Source of the DNA: Bacteroides intestinalis DSM 17393
GTDB lineage: Bacteria; Bacteroidota; Bacteroidia; Bacteroidales; Bacteroidaceae
Direction of reading: 5' to 3'
NCBI RefSeq assembly: GCF_000172175.1
Contig: NZ_ABJL02000008.1
Coordinates: 2,728,001 to 2,792,000 of the forward strand
Length of the DNA: 64,000 bases
Of the stretch, positions 53,922 through 63,065 are shown piece after piece. Under the pieces are notes generated by a model. It ran no database searches. It worked only from the letters and a program-made list of their open reading frames with translations, and was not told the DNA's origin. The position numbers and the translations under genes are program-made. Position 1 is the first letter of the stretch, and every line of letters begins with the position of its first letter.

Positions 53922-54138
53922 TCATTTCGAAGCTATAAAGATAGGAATGATAAAGATAATAACAAGCAAAAGAGAGTGGACAAAATTAACATCCAAAAGA
54001 CAATTAATTTTCAGCACATTACCTCATTAAAAAAGAGATTTTTCTAATGAAAGGTGGACAATTCAGAAAAGAAATGCGCAACCCGCTTCACACTTATCAG
54101 CGGAAAACGAATTGCACAATTTACTTTTATATGAAAAA

Positions 54139-54951
54139 TTACTTCAGCAAAGAAGCCGGATCCAAGTGGTCTGCTTCAATATCCTTAAAGTAGCGATAGG
54201 TGCCTACTTTCAATTCAAAAGTAGCTGCATCATCAGCAACAATGATACCTTTCTCATGCATTTGCAATGCACTGATGGTCCACATCTGTGTGATGGCACC
54301 TTCTACAGCATGATAGAGTGCAAGAGCTTTATTATGTCCGTTTACAATAATCATCACTTCCTTAGCTGAAAGTACTGTACCTACACCTACTGTCAAGGCT
54401 GTTTTAGGCACTTTATTTACATCGTTATCGAAGAAACGGGAATTGGCGATGATAGTATCTGTCGTCAGCGTCTTCTGGCGTGTGCGAGAAGACAGAGAAG
54501 AACCCGGTTCGTTGAAAGCAATATGTCCGTCGGGACCAATACCACCCATGAAGAGGTCGATGCCACCATAGGATTTAATTTTCTCTTCGTAACGGGCACA
54601 CTCAGCATCCAGATCGGCAGCATTACCGTCCAAGATATTAGTATTCTCCGGATTGATATCGATATGGTTGAAGAAATTATTCCACATGAAAGAATAGTAG
54701 CTTTCGGGATGTTCTTTCGGCAAGCCGACATACTCATCCATATTAAAAGTAACTACATTCCGGAAGGAAACAATTCCTTTCTTGTTCAGGTCGATTAACT
54801 CCTTGTACATGCCAAGCGGTGATGAACCGGTAGGGCAACCCAGGACAAACGGTTTTTCAGGCGTCGGATTAGCGGCCTTAATTTTAGCGGCTACATAGTG
54901 GGCAGCCCACTTAGATACGGATTGATAATCCGGTTGAATGATTAATCTCAT
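54139..54951 (-). CDS. nagB: Glucosamine-6-phosphate deaminase
   Basis: Converts glucosamine-6-phosphate to fructose-6-phosphate and ammonia, the last step of amino-sugar breakdown including sialic acid. The 270-residue protein has FNMDEYVGLPKEHPESY (catalytic Asp), the GGIGPDGHIAFNEPGSS motif (catalytic His), and a C-terminal region with conserved length. This fits its position near the sialidase gene. Confidence 0.95.
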   Translation of the reverse strand: MRLIIQPDYQSVSKWAAHYVAAKIKAANPTPEKPFVLGCPTGSSPLGMYKELIDLNKKGIVSFRNVVTFNMDEYVGLPKEHPESYYSFMWNNFFNHIDINPENTNILDGNAADLDAECARYEEKIKSYGGIDLFMGGIGPDGHIAFNEPGSSLSSRTRQKTLTTDTIIANSRFFDNDVNKVPKTALTVGVGTVLSAKEVMIIVNGHNKALALYHAVEGAITQMWTISALQMHEKGIIVADDAATFELKVGTYRYFKDIEADHLDPASLLK

Positions 54952-54999
54952 TGCAATTGTTTTTTATCAGGTTAATAAATTAGGGGTATTTTCAGTCAA

Positions 55000-56199
55000 T
55001 TATTCCCTGTCCTTCTTCAGGCGGTCTGCCATAAAACGTGCCAGGTGTTCGCATTGTTCGTAAGTAATGTCCTTCATTGCCTGTTTCATCTCTACAGGAT
55101 CGGCTATAATTTCAAATTTGCTCTTTTCAGCAAATTCAGCCATACGTTTCACCGCAGCACCTGCCCAAGTGAACGAACCGAAATAGCCCAGATAACGACC
55201 TTTTATCTCACGAATCAATATCTTAGAGAGTAAAGATTCTATATCCGGATAAATCTGGTTACTGTAAGTAGGGCTACCAATAATTAAGCCACGATATTTA
55301 AAAATGTCTGCAATAATATAAGAAGGATTACTCTTGCTTACATTATGCATCACAATGTTCTTGATGCCTTGTGCTGAAAGTTCAGCAGCAATAGCTTCCG
55401 CCATCTGTTCTGTATGGCCATACATGGAGCCATAGGCAATTACCACACCTTCATCGGCAGCATAACGGCTCAGTTTATCATAAATGCCTATTACTTTACT
55501 AATATTATCTGTCCAAACAGGACCATGAGTAGAACAAATAGTCGTAATGTGCAAACCGCCCAGCTTTTGCAAAGCCTTCTGTACCGGAGAACCGTATTTG
55601 CCTACAATATTAGAGTAGTAACGCACCATTTCGTCCCAATAACGATCGGTATTGATGCGAGTATCGAGGAAGCCGCCATCCAATGTACCGAAACAGCCGA
55701 AACCGTCGCCGGAGAATAGTACACCTTCCGTTTCGTCGAAAGTCATCATGGTTTCGGGCCAGTGCACCATGGGAGTCAGATAAAAACGTAGTTTATGATG
55801 TCCTAATGCCAGGAAGTCTTCATCTTTCACAATGTATTGTTCACCTGTCACTCCATAATAACCTTCGATCATACCGAAAGTTTGCTTGTTACCTACAATA
55901 ACAATATCGGGATAATGCTGCTTAATGAGGCGGATAGAACCGGAATGATCGGGCTCCATATGGTTGATGATAAGGTATTGGATAGGGCGTTCGCCTATGA
56001 TGCTTTTTATTTTACGGAGATATACCTCAAAATAACAAGCATCCACCGTATCAATCAGAGCCACTGTTTCGTCGTCTATCAGGTAAGAGTTATAAGACAC
56101 TCCATAAGGTAATGGCCACAAACCTTCAAAGAGGTGTTTGTTACGGTCATTTACTCCTACATAGTGTATTTTTCCTTTTATCATAGTCTTCTGGTTCAT
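55000..56199 (-). CDS. Flavodiiron protein (FprA-type A flavoprotein)
   Basis: A 399-residue cytoplasmic protein that reduces O2 or NO to protect an anaerobe. The N-terminal metallo-beta-lactamase-like domain (about 1-250) carries the di-iron ligands NHMEPDHSG and other His/Asp; the C-terminal flavodoxin domain (about 255-395) has the FMN loop YGSMYGHTEQM. There is no rubredoxin domain, so electrons must come from a separate donor. Start at 56199 or the Met at 56184. Confidence 0.93.
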   Translation of the reverse strand: MNQKTMIKGKIHYVGVNDRNKHLFEGLWPLPYGVSYNSYLIDDETVALIDTVDACYFEVYLRKIKSIIGERPIQYLIINHMEPDHSGSIRLIKQHYPDIVIVGNKQTFGMIEGYYGVTGEQYIVKDEDFLALGHHKLRFYLTPMVHWPETMMTFDETEGVLFSGDGFGCFGTLDGGFLDTRINTDRYWDEMVRYYSNIVGKYGSPVQKALQKLGGLHITTICSTHGPVWTDNISKVIGIYDKLSRYAADEGVVIAYGSMYGHTEQMAEAIAAELSAQGIKNIVMHNVSKSNPSYIIADIFKYRGLIIGSPTYSNQIYPDIESLLSKILIREIKGRYLGYFGSFTWAGAAVKRMAEFAEKSKFEIIADPVEMKQAMKDITYEQCEHLARFMADRLKKDRE

Positions 56200-56240
56200 A
56201 AAACTTCTTTATTTAGATTGATTCTATATTCAAACAGCCG

Positions 56241-56256
56241 CAAAAATAAGGCTTTT
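56241..56256 (-). promoter_or_regulatory. Predicted promoter core of the flavodiiron gene
   Basis: Minus-strand TATTTTTG (56241-56248) is a perfect -7 box. The surrounding 16 bp (CAAAAATAAGGCTTTT on the plus strand) recur exactly at 57208-57223 before the radical SAM gene. Confidence 0.5.
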
Positions 56257-56259
56257 TTC

Positions 56260-57189
56260 TCACATTTCATATTTCTTTCCCTGATAAGCTCCAAGCTGGC
56301 GCATTTTTTTTTGTATACGGTGGTTAAATTCATAATTTTTCAGTCCCCAGTCGGGTGCTATTAACAATTCTTTAGGAGACTGTGAGACAAAGCGTTCTAA
56401 TACCAAATCCGGGCGTAAATGCTCTATGTAGTCCACTACCAAGTCAATATATTCTTCTACGTCAAACAGATGGAAATCCTCGGGATGTTGTTCATATTCA
56501 TGTGCCATCCGGGTGCCGCGTATCAGTTGTAACTGATGCATTTTCAAGGTGGTAAGGGGGATACGTGACAGAGTGGAAGCTTGTGCCACCAAATCTTCAT
56601 GCCTTTCTCCGGGAAGTCCCAGTATGACGTGCCCACCTGTAAGAATACCACAGCCGGCAGTGCGTTCCACTGCATCAACCGTATCCTGATAAGTATGTCC
56701 TCGATTGATACGACGAAGTGTAGCATCATTCGTACTCTCAATACCATACTCCACCAGCAGGAAAGTATGTTTCTTAACCTCTTCCAGATAATGAAGCAGG
56801 GCATCCGACATACAATCCGGCCGGGTACCGATGACCAGACCGACTACATCGGGAACAGTGAGCGCTTCTTCGTATTTCCGCTTCAAGGCTTCCAACTCAC
56901 CGTAAGTATTAGTATACGCCTGGAAGTAAGCAAGGTACTTCATCTCAGGATACTTATGGGCAAAGAATATTTTTCCTTCTTCCAGTTGCTGAGTAACGGA
57001 CTTTTCCGTACGGCAATACTCAGGATTGAAAGTTTGGTTGTTGCAGTAAGTACAACCACCATATCCCTTTGAACCGTCTCTATTGGGACAGGTAAAACCG
57101 GCATTGAGCGATATCTTCTGTACCTTATACGGAAAATAACGCTTCAGAAAGAGTGGAAATTCATTATATAATATAGGTGCGGTGTCCAT
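56260..57189 (-). CDS. YhcC-type radical SAM protein (TIGR01212 family)
   Basis: A 309-residue radical SAM enzyme from ATG 57189. The [4Fe-4S] motif is CPNRDGSKGYGGCTYCNN, with the long first spacing of the YhcC subfamily; the SAM-binding GGHVILGLPGE region and VLERFVSQSPKELL C-terminus follow. The substrate is unknown. It is adjacent to the flavodiiron gene in the same direction but has its own promoter. Confidence 0.9.
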   Translation of the reverse strand: MDTAPILYNEFPLFLKRYFPYKVQKISLNAGFTCPNRDGSKGYGGCTYCNNQTFNPEYCRTEKSVTQQLEEGKIFFAHKYPEMKYLAYFQAYTNTYGELEALKRKYEEALTVPDVVGLVIGTRPDCMSDALLHYLEEVKKHTFLLVEYGIESTNDATLRRINRGHTYQDTVDAVERTAGCGILTGGHVILGLPGERHEDLVAQASTLSRIPLTTLKMHQLQLIRGTRMAHEYEQHPEDFHLFDVEEYIDLVVDYIEHLRPDLVLERFVSQSPKELLIAPDWGLKNYEFNHRIQKKMRQLGAYQGKKYEM

Positions 57190-57207
57190 ACCCCTGTTAT
57201 TTAATGA

Positions 57208-57223
57208 CAAAAATAAGGCTTTT
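57208..57223 (-). promoter_or_regulatory. Predicted promoter core of the radical SAM gene
   Basis: Minus-strand TATTTTTG (57208-57215), 19 bp before ATG 57189, inside a 16-bp sequence identical to that at 56241-56256. Confidence 0.5.
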
Positions 57224-57329
57224 CTTCGAATAGTAGGCTATTTTGTGTTTACAAATAGAGGAATAATTCAGAAGTGTTCACAGCGATATACCTTCCTCAG
57301 ATTTAAACTGCGTTTAAGTCTGACTTATC

Positions 57330-57406
57330 CCCTACCTTCTCCTTCCTATAAAGAAGGAGCAAATAAGGAGTAGGTAGGGAGTAGGTTAGGTAAGGAGTAA
57401 GTAGGG
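57330..57406. repeat. Purine/pyrimidine repeat tract
   Basis: CCCTACCTTCTCCTT (57330-57344) is inverted as AAGGAGTAGGTAGGG (57365-57379, 14 of 15) and repeated directly as AAGGAGTAAGTAGGG (57392-57406). A small hairpin CTCCTTC/GAAGGAG (57339-57359) lies inside. The rest of the 57224-57728 gap holds the ROK promoter and nothing else I can identify. Confidence 0.65.
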
Positions 57407-57678
57407 AGAAAGTATATAGGAAACAAGTAAGAAATAGATTTTATAGCTCAGACACCACCCTATCATAATCTCATAGAACGCGCACCACCTATTTGTTAAC
57501 GAACACAAAACGATTCTTTTTCACCTGTACTAAAAAATGTTATCCATACAGATTATCAGTATTCTACCTTATAGAACATACGTAGGAGAGCATCTTCATT
57601 AAATATAATTTAATGATCGGTGACGTATTTTACACACATTTTCCTCCATTTACAAGCATGGAAAACGAAATAAATTCA

Positions 57679-57686
57679 TAGCTTTG
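57679..57686 (+). promoter_or_regulatory. Predicted -7 box of the ROK-MFS-SIS operon
   Basis: TAGCTTTG, a perfect -7 match, 42 bp before ATG 57729. No clear -33 TTTG. Confidence 0.45.
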
Positions 57687-57728
57687 CCTAAAACCTCGAT
57701 CAATCAACCTATTAATACTATAATTACC

Positions 57729-58688
57729 ATGGCTACTATCGCTCTCGATATAGGCGGCACCAAAATAGCCAGTGCTATTTTCCTCCCCGACGGAAGTATG
57801 TTGTTCAACCGGAAGCGCCTGCTGAAAGGAAGAACAGGACATGAAGTAGGCAAGCTTGCTGCAGAAATTCTTGCCAAACTCCTGACCATTGCCCGCAGAA
57901 GCCGTACTCAAATTGATGGTGTCGGCGTATGTGTACCCGGCATTGTTTATTCACAAACAGGACGTGTATGGGCTCCAAATATTCCCGGTTGGGAAAACTA
58001 TCCGCTACAGGAAGTGCTGCGTACCGTGACTGCACCGGATATTGAAATTTACATCGACAGTGACCGCACTTGCTATATGTATGGAGAAATGTGGCAGGGA
58101 GCAGCCAAAGAGTGTCACAGCGCAGTGTTCATTGCTGTAGGCACAGGTATAGGTGCAGGAATCATCATTGACGGGCACGTGTTGCACGGGGCAAACGATA
58201 TCATCGGCGCCACCGGCTGGATGGCACTGCAACCACCTTATAAAGAAGCATATGATGCCTGCGGCTGTTTTGAATATTACGCCTCAGGAAATGGAATCGG
58301 AGCCAGAGTGCGGGATGCAGTCCGTGCAAACAAAGCCTACAAAGGGCGCTTGCGTCAGAAACCGATCTGTCGGATTTCGGCTTACGATGTATTCAATGCA
58401 TACAATGAGAGCGACCCGATTGCTGTTTCTGTCTTGCACAAGGCCATAGAAATGTGGGGAATGGCTTCGGCTAACCTGGTCAGCTTACTAAACCCGCAGA
58501 AAATAATCTGGGGAGGCGGTGTATTCGGTCCTGCCTCCATCTTCATAGACGATATCTACAAAGAAGCCTGCAAATGGGCACAACCGCTCAGCATCAAACA
58601 GGTGGAATTTGTTGCCTCTCAATTGTCCGGTAATGCCGGACTGATAGGAGCTGCTTTTCTCGCTATCAAAAAGCACCTGTATGAGTAA
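57729..58688 (+). CDS. ROK-family sugar kinase, divergent
   Basis: A 319-residue cytoplasmic protein. The phosphate loop ALDIGGTKIASA, GVGVCVPGI and the second glycine loop AVGTGIGAG are intact. The usual ExGH motif reads GATGW, and the zinc site CxCGxxGCxE is reduced to DACGCFEYY, so sugar and zinc binding must differ from RokA or NanK. ATG 57729 is chosen over an upstream TTG (57684). First gene of an operon with an MFS transporter (51 bp on) and a SIS protein: a complete import-kinase-isomerase set for an unknown sugar. Confidence 0.85.
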   Translation: MATIALDIGGTKIASAIFLPDGSMLFNRKRLLKGRTGHEVGKLAAEILAKLLTIARRSRTQIDGVGVCVPGIVYSQTGRVWAPNIPGWENYPLQEVLRTVTAPDIEIYIDSDRTCYMYGEMWQGAAKECHSAVFIAVGTGIGAGIIIDGHVLHGANDIIGATGWMALQPPYKEAYDACGCFEYYASGNGIGARVRDAVRANKAYKGRLRQKPICRISAYDVFNAYNESDPIAVSVLHKAIEMWGMASANLVSLLNPQKIIWGGGVFGPASIFIDDIYKEACKWAQPLSIKQVEFVASQLSGNAGLIGAAFLAIKKHLYE

Positions 58689-58697
58689 TCTCATCGC

Positions 58698-58729
58698 CTT
58701 ATCACCTTATCATTTTATCACCTTATCAT
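58698..58729. repeat. Four tandem 8-bp units YTTATCAY
   Basis: CTTATCAC-CTTATCAT-TTTATCAC-CTTATCAT, without gaps, in the spacer between the ROK and MFS genes. Copy number may vary between strains. Confidence 0.8.
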
Positions 58730-58739
58730 CTTTATTGAT

Positions 58740-59885
58740 ATGAGTAGTTACAACAAGAATCTGGTATTCACGGCTGCGTGCATCGGCATGTGTTTCTTTG
58801 GCATTTCGATGATCACCCTGGGGGCGGTACTACCATCCCTCACCACTAAACTGGCTCTGGATAACCTCCAGGCAACTGCACTGGTGACGTTCCTGCCTCT
58901 CGGCTTACTGGGAGGTTCCCTGCTTTTCGGTCCTATTGTAGACCGCTTCGGCCATAAAGCGCTACTGCTACTCAGTTGTCTGGTTGTACTCCTCGGACTG
59001 GAAGGAATCGCTTTCTTCACAAGTATTCCGCTATTACAGGTCTCTATTATAGGAATCGGATTGGGAGGTGGTATCCTGAATGGTGAAACCAATGCTTTGG
59101 TAGCAGACATCTCCAACGAAGCAGAAAAAGGCTCACGGCTCAGTCTGCTCGGGGCATTCTATGGCATCGGCGCATTGGGGATTCCTGTACTGTTAAGCTT
59201 CCTGTCTGAATACTATTCTTTTGAAATCATCCTGCAAGGTACAGGTATGGTCATGCTGATTGGCATTTTATTCTGTCTTGGCATACGTTTCCCTGCCCCG
59301 AAACAACCGCAAGGATTTCCCATTAAGGAAGGATTGGGACTATTAAAGGAAAGCAGTTTATTATTGCTTAGCTTCATCCTCTTTTTCCAAAGTGGCATCG
59401 AAGGAGTTTGTAACAACTGGACTACCCTTTATTTGGGACAAACCACCAGCATCCCCGAAAACCGGGCACTTATAGCACTGACTTGTATGGTAGCCGGATT
59501 GACCGTTGCCCGCCTGTTACTGGTAGTCCTTTTCAAGAAGATTAAGCAAGAGACGGTTTTGCGAACCAGCTTGATTACTGCTGTGGTAGGCTTTACACTC
59601 TTGACATTCGCACCCGGTTTTGCACGCGCTGCCATAGGTATGGTACTTATCGGGGCAGGATTGGCATCCACTTTCCCGGTCATACTCAGCATTATCGGCA
59701 GTCGTTATGCCTCCTTATCAGGAACGGCATTCAGTGTAGCCCTTGTTATCGCCCTTATCGGACAGACACTGCTGAACAGCCTCACCGGAATTATCTCACA
59801 GGGATACAGCATCGTTGTATACCCGTATATGATGATAGTTTCACTGCTGATTATGCTTCTATTGTTTAAACGTTCACTCAAATAA
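58740..59885 (+). CDS. MFS transporter, sugar-type
   Basis: A 381-residue inner-membrane transporter with 12 hydrophobic segments. The loop 2-3 region reads GPIVDRFGHKALLL, the MFS signature, and the protein resembles the FucP-like sugar/H+ symporter group. It sits between a ROK kinase and a SIS isomerase-like protein in one operon, so it should bring in their substrate. Confidence 0.88.
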   Translation: MSSYNKNLVFTAACIGMCFFGISMITLGAVLPSLTTKLALDNLQATALVTFLPLGLLGGSLLFGPIVDRFGHKALLLLSCLVVLLGLEGIAFFTSIPLLQVSIIGIGLGGGILNGETNALVADISNEAEKGSRLSLLGAFYGIGALGIPVLLSFLSEYYSFEIILQGTGMVMLIGILFCLGIRFPAPKQPQGFPIKEGLGLLKESSLLLLSFILFFQSGIEGVCNNWTTLYLGQTTSIPENRALIALTCMVAGLTVARLLLVVLFKKIKQETVLRTSLITAVVGFTLLTFAPGFARAAIGMVLIGAGLASTFPVILSIIGSRYASLSGTAFSVALVIALIGQTLLNSLTGIISQGYSIVVYPYMMIVSLLIMLLLFKRSLK

Positions 59886-59920
59886 AAGAAATTATTTACC
59901 CCCTAAAAAAACAGAAAATT

Positions 59921-60682
59921 ATGTTAGCACTTGAATGGTTAAAAAACGCGCATGGCATCATGGAAAAACTGGAAGCCACGCAATTGGAGAATATCAAAAA
60001 GGCAGCCACCGTTATGGCAGATTCTATCGAAGCCGGTCGTTGGGTACACACGTTCGGATGTGGCCATGCCACTATCCCTGTTGAGGAAATGTATCCGCGT
60101 ATCGGTAGTTTCGTCGGTTTCCACCCGCTGTGCGAACTCCCGCTGACATTCTTTACACAAATCATCGGCCAGATGGGTATCCACCAATTCCTGTTCTTGG
60201 AAAGAGCTGAAGGATACGGACAGGAAATTATGAAGAACTATGATTTCGACGCTAAAGATTGCATTTGGATATTTTCTCACACAGGTATCAACGCAGTAAA
60301 TATCGACATCGCATTGGAAGCCAAGAAACGTGGCATGAAAGTAATTGTTTACGGCTCGGCAGGAGAAACAGGTGACAAAGCAAGCCGCCATTCCAGCGGT
60401 AAGAACCTGTTCCAACTTGCTGATATTGTAGTAGATTCCTGTGTGCCCTTAGTAGACGCTTCCGTGCCTCTGAAGAATCATTTCGATAAAGTAGGTCCGT
60501 TGTCAACCCTGAGTTTCGTTACCATGGTATGGATGACTATCACCACAGTTGCCGAGATTCTGGCAGATCGCGGTGTGCATCTGTATATCCATCCGTCTCA
60601 CAACGTTCCGGGAGACACGACAGCCCACGAACGATTGGATGCTGCTATTGCCGAATATCAGAAGAAAGTAAAAATCCTCTAA
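59921..60682 (+). CDS. SIS-domain protein (UPF0309-like)
   Basis: A 253-residue cytoplasmic protein with a phosphosugar-binding SIS domain: FGCGHATIPVEEMYPR, IFSHTGINAVNIDIALEAKKRGMKVI in pieces, and PLVDASVPLKNH. Such proteins are phosphosugar isomerases or lyase-like enzymes. The place downstream of a ROK kinase and MFS permease points to a sugar phosphate. Terminator 38 bp downstream. Confidence 0.85.
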   Translation: MLALEWLKNAHGIMEKLEATQLENIKKAATVMADSIEAGRWVHTFGCGHATIPVEEMYPRIGSFVGFHPLCELPLTFFTQIIGQMGIHQFLFLERAEGYGQEIMKNYDFDAKDCIWIFSHTGINAVNIDIALEAKKRGMKVIVYGSAGETGDKASRHSSGKNLFQLADIVVDSCVPLVDASVPLKNHFDKVGPLSTLSFVTMVWMTITTVAEILADRGVHLYIHPSHNVPGDTTAHERLDAAIAEYQKKVKIL

Positions 60683-60719
60683 CCAATAGAAAATTCAATC
60701 ATTATCTATGAGTGACGGT

Positions 60720-60763
60720 AGCCCGTTTCAGCTTTGCCCCCACAAAGCTGGACGGGCTTTTTT
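60720..60763 (+). terminator. Intrinsic terminator of the ROK-MFS-SIS operon
   Basis: AGCCCGT/ACGGGCT (60720-60726 with 60752-60758) stacked on CAGCTTTG/CAAAGCTG (60729-60736 with 60743-60750), followed by six T. The best terminator in the window. Confidence 0.9.
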
Positions 60764-60817
60764 CTGCCTTACACATCAGGAAACATTATTTATCTATATA
60801 TTTTCGGTTTTTATCCC

Positions 60818-60825
60818 TATATTTG
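60818..60825 (+). promoter_or_regulatory. Predicted -7 box of the DPP IV-type gene
   Basis: TATATTTG, a perfect -7 match, 26 bp before ATG 60852. It follows the terminator at 60720-60763. Confidence 0.5.
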
Positions 60826-60851
60826 CTCCCCTAAAGAAACCAATCAGAATT

Positions 60852-63065
60852 ATGAAACAGATAAGTATTGCAATTCTTCTTTGCCTCTGCACGTTGGCAA
60901 GTTTCGCACAAGACGGCCAGGCACTTGATTTAAAAGACATTGTATCGGGGAAATTCCGCGCAGAAAACATTTACGGAGTCATTCCCATTCCCGGAGATGG
61001 AGAACATTATTCACAGATGAATCCGGAAGGAACACAGATCATCAAATACTCTTTCAAAACAGGCAAACCGGTGGAAGTGCTATTTGATGCTGCCACTGCC
61101 CGTGAATGTACGTTCAAGACATTCGATAGTTATAGTTTCTCACCGGATGGCACCAAATTACTTATCGCAACAGAAACGACACCAATCTACCGCCATTCTT
61201 ATACGGCTGTACATTATATATACAGTCTGAAACGAAATATCAATGGAGAAATCAATAACATTGTAGAAAAGCTCTCAGACGGTGGTCCACAGCAGGTGCC
61301 GGTATTCTCACCGGATGGAACTATGGTTGCCTTCGTGCGGGATAACAACATTTATCTGGTCAAATTCCTGTATGGTAACAGCGAAAGTCAGGTGACAGAG
61401 GATGGAAAACGTAATGCCATACTGAATGGTATTCCCGATTGGGTATATGAAGAAGAGTTCTCCTTCAACCGTGCACTGGAATTCAGTGCCGACAACAAGA
61501 TGATTGCTTATATTCGTTTTGATGAGACAGAGGTGCCCTCTTACAGTTTTCCCGTCTTTGCAGGAAGCAATCCTCACATCACAGCTTTCGAAAAGTATCC
61601 GGGAGATTACACCTATAAATATCCAAAGACCGGAGAAGCTAACTCTAAAGTGTCTGTACATACGTTTGATATTAAATCGAAAGTGACACGTAAAATGCAG
61701 GTACCGATGGATGCCGATGGATATATTCCGCGCATCCGCTTTACACATGATCCTAACAAATTGGCTATTATAACGCTGAACCGCCACCAGAATCGCCTTG
61801 ACATGTACTTTGGTGACCCACGTTCCACTGTTTGCAAACAAGTGCTGCGCGATGAAAGCGATGCTTATATAAAGGAAGCCGTATTTGATAATATTATCTT
61901 CTATCCGGAGAATTTCAGTTTTGTGAGCGAAAAGAGTGGTTACAATCATCTATATTGGTATAGCATGGGGGGCAACCTGCTTAAGCAAGTTACTGCCGGA
62001 AACTATGAAGTGAAAGATTTCTTAGGCTGGGATGCCGACGATAACAGCTTCTACTTCACCAGTAATGAAGAAAGTCCCCTGCGGAAAGCTGTATACAAGA
62101 TAGACCGTAAAGGGAAAAAGACCAAATTGTCTACACAACCCGGTATCAATACTGCCCAGTTCAGTACGAACATGAAGTACTATATGAATCGTTACTCTAA
62201 TCTGAGTACTCCTACTGTCATTACCCTAAACGACAATGCCGGTAAGGTGCTGAGTACACTTGTTACCAATGATAATCTGAAAAAGACCCTGACACAATAC
62301 AACGTACCTCAAAAGGAATTTTTTACCTTCCAGACTCAGGACGGAGTAACTTTGAATGGCTGGATGATGAAACCTACGGATTTCTCCGCATCCAAGAAAT
62401 ATCCCGTATTGCTGTATCAATACAGTGGTCCCGGTTCACAACAAGTGCTCGACACATGGAGTATCAGTTGGGAAACCTATATGGCAAGCCGCGGCTTTAT
62501 CGTGGTCTGTGTAGACGGACGCGGTACAGGCGGACGTGGTGCAGACTTCGAAAAATGCACTTACCTGAACCTGGGCGTGAAGGAAGCAAAAGACCAGGTG
62601 GCAACAGCCCAGTATATGGGTAGCCAATCCTATGTAGACAAGAGCCGCATCGGCATCTGGGGATGGAGCTATGGTGGATACATGACCATCATGAGTATGA
62701 GTGAAGGTACTCCCGTATTCAAAGCCGGAGTTGCCGTAGCAGCTGTTACCGATTGGAATTATTACGATACGATATACGGAGAACGTTTCATGCGTACTCC
62801 CAAAGAGAATGCCGAAGGTTATAAAAGTTCCTCCGCTTTCACTCGTGCCAATCAGTTGAACGGAAACCTCTTGCTGGTACATGGTATGGCTGATGACAAT
62901 GTTCATTTCCAGAACTGTGCAGAATACGCAGAACATCTGGTACAACTGAACAAACAGTTCGACATGCAGGTGTATACCAACCGTAACCATGGTATCTATG
63001 GTGGAAACACCCGCTATCATCTGTATACGAAGCTGACGAATTTCTTTGAAAGAGAGCTGAAATGA
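60852..63065 (+). CDS. Dipeptidyl peptidase IV-type serine peptidase (S9)
   Basis: A 737-residue exported peptidase from ATG 60852 (MKQISIAILLCLCTLASFAQ signal; the frame is open upstream to 60708, through the terminator, so that part is not coding). The N-terminal beta-propeller (about 45-480) is followed by the alpha/beta hydrolase domain with GWSYGG (Ser606), DDNVH (Asp 681 or 682) and NHGIYG (His713), an intact S9 triad. DPP IV cuts X-Pro dipeptides. Its stop overlaps the lipA start by 4 bp. Confidence 0.92.
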   Translation: MKQISIAILLCLCTLASFAQDGQALDLKDIVSGKFRAENIYGVIPIPGDGEHYSQMNPEGTQIIKYSFKTGKPVEVLFDAATARECTFKTFDSYSFSPDGTKLLIATETTPIYRHSYTAVHYIYSLKRNINGEINNIVEKLSDGGPQQVPVFSPDGTMVAFVRDNNIYLVKFLYGNSESQVTEDGKRNAILNGIPDWVYEEEFSFNRALEFSADNKMIAYIRFDETEVPSYSFPVFAGSNPHITAFEKYPGDYTYKYPKTGEANSKVSVHTFDIKSKVTRKMQVPMDADGYIPRIRFTHDPNKLAIITLNRHQNRLDMYFGDPRSTVCKQVLRDESDAYIKEAVFDNIIFYPENFSFVSEKSGYNHLYWYSMGGNLLKQVTAGNYEVKDFLGWDADDNSFYFTSNEESPLRKAVYKIDRKGKKTKLSTQPGINTAQFSTNMKYYMNRYSNLSTPTVITLNDNAGKVLSTLVTNDNLKKTLTQYNVPQKEFFTFQTQDGVTLNGWMMKPTDFSASKKYPVLLYQYSGPGSQQVLDTWSISWETYMASRGFIVVCVDGRGTGGRGADFEKCTYLNLGVKEAKDQVATAQYMGSQSYVDKSRIGIWGWSYGGYMTIMSMSEGTPVFKAGVAVAAVTDWNYYDTIYGERFMRTPKENAEGYKSSSAFTRANQLNGNLLLVHGMADDNVHFQNCAEYAEHLVQLNKQFDMQVYTNRNHGIYGGNTRYHLYTKLTNFFERELK

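Noticed and set aside
57361..57420. Possible CRISPR-like repeats
   Set aside because: Units are imperfect, unevenly spaced, only two to three copies, and no cas gene lies nearby.
60708..60851. Upstream extension of the DPP IV gene
   Set aside because: It would translate through a strong terminator and the -7 box; the signal peptide begins at 60852.
61308..61949. Open frame of 213 codons on the minus strand inside the DPP IV gene
   Set aside because: Shadow of the S9 peptidase; no motif, no promoter.
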